Below, one piece after another: positions 51,045-59,767 of a stretch of 64,000 nt of DNA (its first letter is position 1; each line of letters opens with the position of its first letter). This stretch comes from Bacteroidia bacterium (lineage in GTDB: Bacteria > Bacteroidota > Bacteroidia > Flavobacteriales > Flavobacteriaceae). The translations under genes and the position numbers were made by a program. The notes beneath the pieces were generated by a model, which worked only from the letters and a program-made list of their open reading frames with translations, was not told the DNA's origin and ran no database searches. The DNA lies in contig JAUIMB010000003.1 in the NCBI GenBank assembly GCA_030432635.1, forward strand, positions 248,001 to 312,000. The letters run 5' to 3'.

Positions 51045-51467
51045 ATGTCTCATAAAGTCATCACGCATTGGAAAGGAAACTTACAATTTGAATCTGATAA
51101 TCCTAATGGAAAGCTTGTCACTATGGATACCTCTCCTGAACATGGCGGACATAATTCAGGTTTGAGTCCGAAAGCCATGATGCTGTCTTCATTGGCAGGT
51201 TGTTCTGGGTTGGATGTGGTTTCCATTTTAAAAAAAATGAAAGTCCCTTTTTCAGATTTTAGAATGGATACCTATGGTGAATTAACCGATGAACATCCAA
51301 AATATTACCATACCGTTTCTGTGGAATACCATTTTTACGGTCAAGATTTGGATGAGGCAAAGATTAAAAGAGCGGTTGATCTTTCTATAGAAAAGTATTG
51401 TGGTGTGATGGAAATGTTCCGTCGATTTTCTGAAGTAAAAACATCCATCCATTACCACAACGTTTAA
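51045..51467 (+). CDS. OsmC family protein
   Basis: GLSPKAMMLSSLAGCSGLDVVSIL and C-terminal SIEKYCGVMEMFR Cys motif. Confidence 0.92.
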   Translation: MSHKVITHWKGNLQFESDNPNGKLVTMDTSPEHGGHNSGLSPKAMMLSSLAGCSGLDVVSILKKMKVPFSDFRMDTYGELTDEHPKYYHTVSVEYHFYGQDLDEAKIKRAVDLSIEKYCGVMEMFRRFSEVKTSIHYHNV

Positions 51468-51489
51468 CGAAAATTTTCTATATTAGTGC

Positions 51490-53175
51490 ATGCGTTGGAC
51501 CTTAAAACCTAAACCAGACCAACAAACGGTTATTCATTTACGAGATCAGCTACAGATTGATCATAGCATTGCCAGTTTGCTGGTACAACGAGGCATTCAA
51601 ACTTTTGATGAGGCCAAAGAGTTTTTTCGTCCAAGTTTAGACGATTTACACGATCCATTTCTAATGGAAGATATGGATAAGGCTGTAAAACGTATCGAAG
51701 ATGCATTGCTCAACAATGAGAATGTTTTGGTCTTTGGTGATTATGATGTTGATGGAACAACTGCTGTTGCGCTAATGTCATCGTATTTGAAAACCAAATC
51801 TGATCAAATCGCTACCTATATTCCCGATCGATATGATGAAGGTTATGGTATTTCTTATAAAGGGATTGACTTTGCCCATGACAATGATTTTACACTAATC
51901 ATTGCTTTAGATTGTGGTGTGAAAGCTACAGACAAGGTCGCTTATGCCTCAGAAAAGGGCATTGATTTTATCATTTGTGATCATCATAGACCTGGTGATG
52001 AACTGCCTAAAGCAGTTGCAGTATTAGATCCTAAACGTGATGACTGTAAGTATCCTTACAAAGAATTATGTGGTTGTGGTGTCGGATTCAAACTTATTCA
52101 AGCTTTATCCTCGAAAGAAGGGTTAACAGTTTCTGATTTAACAGAATATCTCGACCTTGTGGCTACAGCTATTGGTGCTGATATTGTTCCGATTACAGGA
52201 GAAAATCGGGTTTTGGCCTATTTTGGATTGCAGGTGATTAATGCTCACCCAAGACCAGGAATACAAGCCATTATTCAACATCTGGAAAAGAAAGAACTTA
52301 CGATTACCGATGTAGTCTTCATCATAGCTCCACGAATAAATGCTGCAGGTCGAATGAAACACGGAAACCATGCTGTGGCTTTGTTAACTGAAACAGATGA
52401 GTTCTTGGCAGAAACCTATGCAAGTGAAATCAACACCTTCAACCTCGATAGACGAGAAGCGGATAAGCAAATTACCGAGGAGGCCTTGGTTCAAATTACT
52501 GAAAACAAAGAGAAAGACAGATTGACTACTGTAGTCTATAACGAATCCTGGCATAAAGGCGTGATCGGTATTGTAGCGTCAAGATTAATCGAAACCTATT
52601 ACAGGCCAACCTTGGTGTTTACCAAAAGTGGAGATAAACTTGCCGCATCTGCCAGATCGGTCAAGGGTTTCGACGTCTACAATGCGCTAGAGGCTTGCAG
52701 TGAACATATTGAACAATTTGGTGGTCATAAGTACGCGGCAGGCCTTACTTTAAAAGCGGAAAATTATGAGATTTTTAAACAAGCCTTTGAAGATGAAGTG
52801 ACCAGAACTATTGATCGACACTTGCTTACTCCTGAAATTAAAATCGATTCCCAAATTGAACTAACTGAAATCACGCCAAAATTTTATCGCATCATTCGCC
52901 AATTTTCACCTTTTGGACCAGGCAATATGACGCCAATTTTTATGACGCAACATGTAAAGGATTCCGGTTATGGCAAATGTGTTGGAGAAGACGATAAGCA
53001 TTTGCGATTAACGGTAATACAAGGTCGTTCTAAATTTGTCGGTATAGGTTTCAATTTGGGCAACAAGCTCAACTTGATTAAAAACGGAAATGCTTTTGAT
53101 ATTGTGTATTCAATCGACGAAAATCATTGGCAAGGTCAAGTCAGTCTTCAATTAAAGTTGCGCGACATAAAGTGA
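51490..53175 (+). CDS. recJ: Single-stranded-DNA-specific exonuclease RecJ
   Basis: FGDYDVDGTTA, CDHHRPG, APRINAAGRM, SARSVKGFDVYNAL, GGHKYAAGL. Confidence 0.96.
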   Translation: MRWTLKPKPDQQTVIHLRDQLQIDHSIASLLVQRGIQTFDEAKEFFRPSLDDLHDPFLMEDMDKAVKRIEDALLNNENVLVFGDYDVDGTTAVALMSSYLKTKSDQIATYIPDRYDEGYGISYKGIDFAHDNDFTLIIALDCGVKATDKVAYASEKGIDFIICDHHRPGDELPKAVAVLDPKRDDCKYPYKELCGCGVGFKLIQALSSKEGLTVSDLTEYLDLVATAIGADIVPITGENRVLAYFGLQVINAHPRPGIQAIIQHLEKKELTITDVVFIIAPRINAAGRMKHGNHAVALLTETDEFLAETYASEINTFNLDRREADKQITEEALVQITENKEKDRLTTVVYNESWHKGVIGIVASRLIETYYRPTLVFTKSGDKLAASARSVKGFDVYNALEACSEHIEQFGGHKYAAGLTLKAENYEIFKQAFEDEVTRTIDRHLLTPEIKIDSQIELTEITPKFYRIIRQFSPFGPGNMTPIFMTQHVKDSGYGKCVGEDDKHLRLTVIQGRSKFVGIGFNLGNKLNLIKNGNAFDIVYSIDENHWQGQVSLQLKLRDIK

Positions 53176-53247
53176 TTGAATAAGATTTTATTAATCCATC
53201 TGAATAACTTTTTATCTACCTTTACGGTCTAATTCACAGTTTCAAGT

Positions 53248-54534
53248 TTGCCTAAAAAAGATCCATACGCAGCACTGCGCTACAGAGAGTTCAATATTTT
53301 TATTTTAGTCCGATTTGCTTTAGTGTTTGCTTGGTCCATGCAATTCGTGATAATTGAATGGCAAGTCTACGCCTTGACCAAAGACCCAATATATATTGGC
53401 ATTATTGGTTTAATGGAAATTATCCCAGCTTTAAGCATGGCATTGTTTGCAGGACATATTGTTGATCAGCGAGAAAAACGAAACTTATTAGCCACTTGTA
53501 TCGCCTTATTTTCCTTGATTAGCTTTGGGCTATTTTGGATTACTTCGCCATCAATTACAGCGAGTTGGTCTGTAAACCACATTTTATATTGCATCTATGG
53601 CTTTGTGTTTTTTGGAGGCTTGTTGCGATCCTTTTTTGGGCCGACTATCTTTTCTTTAGTTGCTTTGATCGTTCCGAAAAAGGTCTATCCAAATGCAGCT
53701 ACTTGGAATAGTTCAACATGGCAAATGGCTCGTGTTTTGGGTGTAACTTTTGCGGGCTTTTCTATTGGTTGGCTTGGTGTCGATGATCAATCAGGTGTAC
53801 ATTGGTCACTTTGTATTGTCTTTGTTTTGGTCATGTTTTCATTAGCGATGTTATATCGAATAAATCGAAAACCGATTCTAAATCCCAATATTGGAGAGCC
53901 AGTGGTTAAGAGTTTAAAGGAAGGCGTATCGTTTGTGTTTAAAACCAAAGCCATTCTTGGTGCACTGACTTTAGACATGATTTCTGTATTATTTGGAGGT
54001 GCTATTGCCTTAGCAGCTGTTTTTGCTACCGATATTTTAAACGTCGGTTCGGAAGGCTTCGGAATACTTGTAGCGGCTCCAAATGTTGGGTCATTTTTAA
54101 CAATGTTGGTGACAGCTTATATTCCGATTGTTAGAAAGGCTGGGATGAAGTTACTCGTTGCTGTGTTCGGTTTTGGTTTGAGCATCATTGCTTTTGGGTT
54201 ATCTACTATTTTTTGGATTTCAGTTGCGGCACTCTTCCTTAGTGGTGTGTTTGATGGTGTATCGATGGTAATTCGTCAAACCATACTTCAGCTAAAAACG
54301 CCAGATCATATGAGAGGTCGTGTTTCATCAGTTAATTCTATGTTTGTTGGGTCATCCAATGAATTGGGAGCTTTTGAAAGCGGACTAACAGCGAAACTTA
54401 TGGGAACAGCAACAGCAGTGGTTTTTGGAGGTACGATGACCTTAATCACGGTAATTTCGACAGCATTGGTGTCTCCAACCTTCCGTAAGTTGGATTTAAC
54501 CGAAGATATGGAGGCTAATGATAAGGAAGACTAA
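53248..54534 (+). CDS. MFS transporter (MFS_3/EntS-like)
   Basis: About 12 TM; AGHIVDQREKRNLL loop; TTG start. Confidence 0.88.
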   Translation: MPKKDPYAALRYREFNIFILVRFALVFAWSMQFVIIEWQVYALTKDPIYIGIIGLMEIIPALSMALFAGHIVDQREKRNLLATCIALFSLISFGLFWITSPSITASWSVNHILYCIYGFVFFGGLLRSFFGPTIFSLVALIVPKKVYPNAATWNSSTWQMARVLGVTFAGFSIGWLGVDDQSGVHWSLCIVFVLVMFSLAMLYRINRKPILNPNIGEPVVKSLKEGVSFVFKTKAILGALTLDMISVLFGGAIALAAVFATDILNVGSEGFGILVAAPNVGSFLTMLVTAYIPIVRKAGMKLLVAVFGFGLSIIAFGLSTIFWISVAALFLSGVFDGVSMVIRQTILQLKTPDHMRGRVSSVNSMFVGSSNELGAFESGLTAKLMGTATAVVFGGTMTLITVISTALVSPTFRKLDLTEDMEANDKED

Positions 54535-55299
54535 TCAAGAATAAGTCTTCAAGGTCATTTCATTTCCGTCGAAAACACCATAGGTATAATATTGAATCCA
54601 ATCACCAAGATTTATGTATTTAGATTGGTCATTGAGATCAATCTCCAAGGGTAAATGACGATGACCAAACACGAAATAATCGCGGTGTTTATGTTCTAAT
54701 TTTCGTTTGCAGTATTGAACCAACCATTCCTTGTCGTCTCCTAAAAATTTGGCATCCTCATCGCCAGAAATCATTTTGTTTTTAACCGACATATAATGCC
54801 CTAAACGCATACCAAAATCAGGATGAAGCAAACGCTTGAACAACCATTTGCAAATGGGATTTGTAAACACTTTTTTCATGCGTTTATAGCCTTTGTCTCC
54901 TGGACCCAAACCATCTCCATGACCGATAAAAAAAGTTTTATCATTAAATGTGAATTCCTTTGGTTTATGATACACAGGAATATTGAGTTCTTCCTCAAAA
55001 TAACCATTCATCCAGAGATCATGATTGCCAACAAAGTAGAAAATTGGAATTCCTGAATCTGAAATTTCAGCCAGCTTGCCTAGTGTTCTGGTAAAACCTT
55101 TTGGGACAACGCGACGATATTCCATCCAGAAATCAAATAAATCACCTAACAGAAAAATTGCTGCAGCATCTTTTTTTATGTCATCCAACCAAGCCACGAA
55201 TTTTTTTTCACGTGGAAGAGAGGCCTCTTTGGTTGGTGCACCAAGATGGTTATCACTTGAGAAGTAAATGTTCTTTCCTTTTGGTATTTGGATTTGCAT
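54535..55299 (-). CDS. UDP-2,3-diacylglucosamine diphosphatase-like metallophosphoesterase
   Basis: FSSDNHLGAP, FLLGDLFDFW, FVGNHDLWM, HGDGLG, FGHRHLP. Confidence 0.9.
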   Translation of the reverse strand: MQIQIPKGKNIYFSSDNHLGAPTKEASLPREKKFVAWLDDIKKDAAAIFLLGDLFDFWMEYRRVVPKGFTRTLGKLAEISDSGIPIFYFVGNHDLWMNGYFEEELNIPVYHKPKEFTFNDKTFFIGHGDGLGPGDKGYKRMKKVFTNPICKWLFKRLLHPDFGMRLGHYMSVKNKMISGDEDAKFLGDDKEWLVQYCKRKLEHKHRDYFVFGHRHLPLEIDLNDQSKYINLGDWIQYYTYGVFDGNEMTLKTYS

Positions 55300-55313
55300 A
55301 TTGTTTCCTGTTT

Positions 55314-55346
55314 AGATCTACTGGGTTTTCAAAACCAAGCAGGTCT
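55314..55346. repeat. Intergenic palindromic repeat (copy C)
   Basis: AGATCTACTGGGTTTTCAAAACCAAGCAGGTCT, related to copy A at 9397-9423. Confidence 0.6.
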
Positions 55347-55350
55347 CATT

Positions 55351-55800
55351 TTAATTATCTGAAGCAAACCATTGCGCATAAGACGTTGCTGTCTCTTGAA
55401 GCTTTAAGGAATGTAACTTAATATTTTCAGGTAGACGCGTCTTTATTTTTTTAGCAAAATCAATGACCATCATTTCACTTGTAGGCTGATAATCGACCAA
55501 TAACACATTATGTCCTCGGTCTTTTAATTCTTTTGCTAACTCAATGTGAGGCGTGTTTTTGTTGAAAACCGTTGCGTGATCAAAGACATTGACAATTTCC
55601 TCTTTAACGATTTTTTTAAGATCACCAAAATCGATGACCATTCCATATTTCACGTGAGAAGTGTCACCAATGGGTTGCCCTATTACAGTGACATCCAATC
55701 GGTAACTATGACCATGGACGTTTTTACATTTGCCGTCGTAACCGTAGAGCGCATGGCCAGTTTCGAAAGAAAACTGTTTAGTAATACGAATTGTACTCAT
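55351..55800 (-). CDS. queD: 6-carboxytetrahydropterin synthase family protein
   Basis: FSFETGHAL, KCKNVHGHSYRLDV, MVIDFGDLK. Confidence 0.93.
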   Translation of the reverse strand: MSTIRITKQFSFETGHALYGYDGKCKNVHGHSYRLDVTVIGQPIGDTSHVKYGMVIDFGDLKKIVKEEIVNVFDHATVFNKNTPHIELAKELKDRGHNVLLVDYQPTSEMMVIDFAKKIKTRLPENIKLHSLKLQETATSYAQWFASDN

Positions 55801-55898
55801 TACCTACGTTTGTTTCGATTAATGAAATAAACCACAACCAAAACAATTCCTAATAGGAGGAAGAGTCCATTTCCGCTTAAAAAAGACATGATATCCAT
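55800..55898 (-). CDS. Small single-TM protein (32 aa)
   Basis: MDIMSFLSGNGLFLLLGIVLVVVYFINRNKRR, read from sequence; stop overlaps the queD ATG (TAATG). Below the ORF-track length cut-off. Confidence 0.5.
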   Translation of the reverse strand: MDIMSFLSGNGLFLLLGIVLVVVYFINRNKRR

Positions 55899-55901
55899 TG
55901 T

Positions 55902-56051
55902 TTACTTTTTAGATTTGTTTTTAAAATAGAGAAACACAAAAAATGCGATTAGTATTACCACAATATAGGGTAAATTTTGACCTATGGCATAACCAATACT
56001 ATAACCTGTATCATAAGCAGTCGAGTCTTGCAGCAGTATGCTTAGAAGCAT
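55902..56051 (-). CDS. Small single-TM protein (49 aa)
   Basis: MLLSILLQDSTAYDTGYSIGYAIGQNLPYIVVILIAFFVFLYFKNKSKK, read from sequence; 3 bp upstream of the 32-aa ORF. Confidence 0.5.
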   Translation of the reverse strand: MLLSILLQDSTAYDTGYSIGYAIGQNLPYIVVILIAFFVFLYFKNKSKK

Positions 56052-56075
56052 TTGTTTCAAAAGTTTTGTTCAAAG

Positions 56076-57410
56076 TTAAGTCTTTTGAACAAGTGGTAAA
56101 AATAGTTGCCTGAATTTTAAGATTAATGGCACACCTCTAGCGACAATCCAAAATGTCAAGGCTATAAAGACAGCATATAATTTTAGATCGTAGTTGTCAA
56201 GTAAAAATAATATGGGTATGAACACTAATCCTGTAGAGAGTAATAAAAGGTTTCTCAAAAACTTCATCTTTCCCATACCCTTGAACATTCCATCAAAAAT
56301 AAAAGCAAGTGCACAAAAAGGTTGCATGGCCAAAACAATCCAAAACACCTTATAAAACTGTTCTAGTACCGCTTGATCCTTGGTGAAAATCGATCCAATG
56401 AAGCTATAGGATAATAATCCGATAAAGCTAAGGACAATCCCAATACCGATACCACACTTGATTAAAAACTGACTTAACTCAACGAGCTTTTTATAGTCTT
56501 TTGCACCAAGAAACTTTCCGGATAGAATATTTCCAGCACTAGCATAACCATCAATTATAAAGGCTCCAAGAAACCATAAATTAATGGCGATAGTGTATGC
56601 AGCAATATATGCTGTGCCATAGGATGTGGCAAATCGTGTCGCGAAATAGAGGGTTGCATTGAGAGCCAATGTGCGTACAAACAGATTAAGAATCATGGTA
56701 ATGAAGTTGCCAATTTCGGCATTAAACGGAAATGTAATACGCAATGTAATATCTGTTTTTTTCAATAAGAAATAAGCCGATGTTAAAGCCATGGTAATTT
56801 GAGCTATAACACTAGCCCAAGCTGCTCCCTTGATATGCATAGGTGCAATGAAACCCTCAATACCATATACAAGAACAACATCTAACACAATGTTAACGAT
56901 TGTACCCACAATCGCAATGACCATCGGGTAAAATGTGTTTTGTAAGCCTCTAAATGTTCCAAAGATGGCAATCGTGAATAAGGTGAATGGAAATCCGAAA
57001 ACTCGAATACCGTAGTAATTCACACTATAATCCAAAATGAGATTTGAAGCGTTGTACAGTTTAAATATTTGAGAAGCGAAAGGAAGTGTAACCATAATGA
57101 TTACAATGCTTAACGAGGTTATGATAAAAATAGCTTGGGCAGGAAGGTTTTTTACCTTGTCCAGTTGATTAGCTCCTAAGTGCTGTGATACGATAGATGA
57201 GATTGCACTTCGCGTTTGTCCCAATACCCAAATAAGCATCGAAATAAATGTGCCAACAATCCCTACAGCTGCTAGAGCTTCTGCCGAATTATAGTCTACG
57301 TTTCCAATAATTGCAGTGTCTGTTAATGACAGAATGGGTTCTGCTACTCCCGAAATGAGTGCAGGAATGGCCAGTTTGTTAATGCTTTTAAGAGTAATAT
57401 CTGGTTTCAA
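56076..57410 (-). CDS. MATE family efflux transporter (DinF-like)
   Basis: About 12 TM; PALISGVAEPILSLTDTAIIG. Confidence 0.92.
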   Translation of the reverse strand: MKPDITLKSINKLAIPALISGVAEPILSLTDTAIIGNVDYNSAEALAAVGIVGTFISMLIWVLGQTRSAISSIVSQHLGANQLDKVKNLPAQAIFIITSLSIVIIMVTLPFASQIFKLYNASNLILDYSVNYYGIRVFGFPFTLFTIAIFGTFRGLQNTFYPMVIAIVGTIVNIVLDVVLVYGIEGFIAPMHIKGAAWASVIAQITMALTSAYFLLKKTDITLRITFPFNAEIGNFITMILNLFVRTLALNATLYFATRFATSYGTAYIAAYTIAINLWFLGAFIIDGYASAGNILSGKFLGAKDYKKLVELSQFLIKCGIGIGIVLSFIGLLSYSFIGSIFTKDQAVLEQFYKVFWIVLAMQPFCALAFIFDGMFKGMGKMKFLRNLLLLSTGLVFIPILFLLDNYDLKLYAVFIALTFWIVARGVPLILKFRQLFLPLVQKT

Positions 57411-57907
57411 AAGATCAATTCATAACAATAAAACGGATGTTCGCTTTGCTTCGGAAAGTAAATGTTCCCTAAACGCTTGTAGCCACGAAGTTCGTAAAAT
57501 TTTTGGTTTCTATGGTTCTGTGAGAAGGTGTCCAAACGAATAGAACTATAAGATTTTTCTATGGCAAACCGTTCAGCAAAATTCATTAACTGTTGCGCAT
57601 AGCCTTGCCCTTGAAAATTTGGGTGCACTGCTAGTCGATGCACATATAGGTTATCCGCATTAGGTGTTAACCATTGTATAGGCCTATACGCTTCATCCAT
57701 CACTTTGGATATTACGATGCAGCCTATGATTCGGTTGTCAACCTCGAGAATATAAAGCTCATTTCGCTTGGCATCCTGATGAAATGCTTCAGGATTTGGG
57801 TAGCGTTCGTTCCACTGAAAAATGCCTTGGCTAATCATATGTATAGCACATGCTTTTGTTATTTCCATAATTGAAGGAATGTCTTGATACCTGCCTTTCC
57901 GAATCAT
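57407..57907 (-). CDS. GNAT family N-acetyltransferase
   Basis: LYVHRLAVHPNFQGQGYAQQLM; 4-nt overlap with the MATE gene. Confidence 0.9.
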   Translation of the reverse strand: MIRKGRYQDIPSIMEITKACAIHMISQGIFQWNERYPNPEAFHQDAKRNELYILEVDNRIIGCIVISKVMDEAYRPIQWLTPNADNLYVHRLAVHPNFQGQGYAQQLMNFAERFAIEKSYSSIRLDTFSQNHRNQKFYELRGYKRLGNIYFPKQSEHPFYCYELIF

Positions 57908-57968
57908 AATTAATAATTACCTTTGCCAAATAAAATTGTAGCACAAAGCTACTTTTAATTCGTTACAT

Positions 57969-58766
57969 ATGAAGTCTATTTTAGTGCCTGTTGGCTCCTC
58001 AAAAAATGCTGAAAGCCATTTACAGTACGCTGTGGAATTTGCAAGAGCATTTGGAGCAAAGTTGTATGTCATTCAAATTTACAATGTTTACACCAAATCT
58101 GGGACAATGATTAAGGTCGACCATATTTTGGAGCGCGAAAGTTTGGCATTTTTAAAGGGACATGTAGAACGAATCGACACGAAAGGTGTGGAAGTTGTTG
58201 TAAAAACGTTTAAAGGAAAACTCATAGATACGTTAGAGTTGGCATGCGAAGCTCTTGAAGTGGATTTAATCATATTAGAGCCTAGAACAAACTCAATTAA
58301 AGACGAGGTCTATTTAGGAAAAACTTCAGGAAAAATTGTTAAGCAAACCAATATTCCAGCGCTAATTGTGCCTGAAGGGTATACGTACAGACCAATAGTA
58401 TCAATTTTAATGGCACTCAAATCGGCGATTATTAAAAAGGAGAATGCTCTTAATCCGTTAAAGTCAATAAAAGAGCAATACAAGTCTATTGTCAACCTTT
58501 TATTGGTAAAAACACCATATCATAACCAAGGGGATTTTGATGTTAATAACGATTTAGCGGCATTGATTACAAAGACAACCCATACCGAAAATCCAACGAC
58601 CTTTCAAGGTGTATTAGAGCACTACAAGGACAACCAACCGGATTTATTGTGTGTGGTAAGACGAAAGCGAGGGTTTTTTATTAAACTATGGGAAAGTAAT
58701 ACCATCTTAAAAAAAGACTTTTATGTTTCTAGCTTACCAGTTTTGGTACTTAGTGGATTGAAATAG
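57969..58766 (+). CDS. Universal stress protein family
   Basis: MKSILVPVGSSKNAESHLQYAVEFARAFGAKLYVI; tandem USP-like halves. Confidence 0.85.
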   Translation: MKSILVPVGSSKNAESHLQYAVEFARAFGAKLYVIQIYNVYTKSGTMIKVDHILERESLAFLKGHVERIDTKGVEVVVKTFKGKLIDTLELACEALEVDLIILEPRTNSIKDEVYLGKTSGKIVKQTNIPALIVPEGYTYRPIVSILMALKSAIIKKENALNPLKSIKEQYKSIVNLLLVKTPYHNQGDFDVNNDLAALITKTTHTENPTTFQGVLEHYKDNQPDLLCVVRRKRGFFIKLWESNTILKKDFYVSSLPVLVLSGLK

Positions 58767-58774
58767 TATATTTG
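58767..58774 (+). promoter_or_regulatory. Putative -7 box TATATTTG for tRNA-Ala
   Basis: TAnnTTTG, 10 nt before the mature tRNA 5' end. Confidence 0.55.
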
Positions 58775-58784
58775 CCATTATTTT

Positions 58785-58858
58785 GGGGCATTAGCTCAGC
58801 TGGCTAGAGCGCTACGCTGGCAGCGTAGAGGTCATCGGTTCGACTCCGATATGCTCCA
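58785..58858 (+). tRNA. tRNA-Ala (GGC)
   Basis: Acceptor GGGGCAT/ATGCTCC, anticodon stem-loop CTACG-CTGGCAG-CGTAG, T-arm GGTTCGACTCC. Confidence 0.96.
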
Positions 58859-58868
58859 CATGAAGCAG

Positions 58869-58895
58869 AAAACCCGTGTCATAACACGGGTTTTT
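58869..58895 (+). terminator. Terminator after tRNA-Ala
   Basis: AAACCCGTGT-cata-ACACGGGTTTTTG. Confidence 0.85.
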
Positions 58896-58903
58896 GTTTT
58901 TGA

Positions 58904-59767
58904 TTAGGCACCATCTATAGTTTCTTGAATAAATGCAATGGTATGGTCTACAACATGTTTTAGCGCTTTGGGTAGTTTTTGTTCTTCCCAAGGGTGTTTT
59001 GCACCGAAAACATGATTGGAATTCTCTATAACAATCAATCGGCTTTTTGGGCTCCAGGATTTCAAGGTTTTAGCTTCTTCAAACCCAACAGAAGGGTCAT
59101 CAATGGCATGAACAATAAGCACAGGAACCTCTACTCGTTTTATGGAAGCTTCGATATTCAAACGTTTTTCATTGGCTTTGTAGTCTTCGTAAAACTGATA
59201 CTTATGAGGCATTTGTTGTTTTGTCCGTCCGTTTAGAACATATTTGACACCATCTTTTCGCCATTGTTCTAAGTCTCCAGTGGTTGAAGTTCTCTTTCCA
59301 AACTCACATACACTAGCCCAAGTTATCAATTTGGTGATACGTTTATCTTCCGAGGACTTAATAATTGATATTCCACCACCTCGTGAATGACCAATAACCG
59401 AAATATTCTTGTCGTTAATATGATTGTGGTATTCGAAACTTTCTGAAGTAAGTAGATTTAATATAGCATCGAGGTCATCCAACTCCTTAGTGTAATTATT
59501 TTCAGCAAAGGCTTCCAAATCGGGAAAATCGATAGGATTGTCAATCGTTCCACCATTATGGGAAAAGTTGAACTTGACAAAGAAAAACCCCAAATCACAA
59601 AATCGCTGAGCGACAAGATCCCAACTTCCCCAATCCTTGAAGCCTTTGTAACCATGGCAAAAAACAACCAGAGGTTTGCGTTCAGTGTTGGTTAAAAAAA
59701 AGGCATCCCAAACGATTGGTTTTTTATTATTTCTATATAGTACCTGGTTTTTCAGTTGCATTATCAA
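58904..59767 (-). CDS. Alpha/beta hydrolase
   Basis: VFCHGYKGFKDWG, VIGHSRGGGISI nucleophile elbow, HAIDDPSV, NSNHVF. Confidence 0.9.
   Translation of the reverse strand: MIMQLKNQVLYRNNKKPIVWDAFFLTNTERKPLVVFCHGYKGFKDWGSWDLVAQRFCDLGFFFVKFNFSHNGGTIDNPIDFPDLEAFAENNYTKELDDLDAILNLLTSESFEYHNHINDKNISVIGHSRGGGISIIKSSEDKRITKLITWASVCEFGKRTSTTGDLEQWRKDGVKYVLNGRTKQQMPHKYQFYEDYKANEKRLNIEASIKRVEVPVLIVHAIDDPSVGFEEAKTLKSWSPKSRLIVIENSNHVFGAKHPWEEQKLPKALKHVVDHTIAFIQETIDGA

Noticed and set aside
55076-55421. Plus-strand ORFs overlapping the LpxH-like gene and its upstream spacer
   Set aside because: Antisense to a confident gene; no family resemblance.
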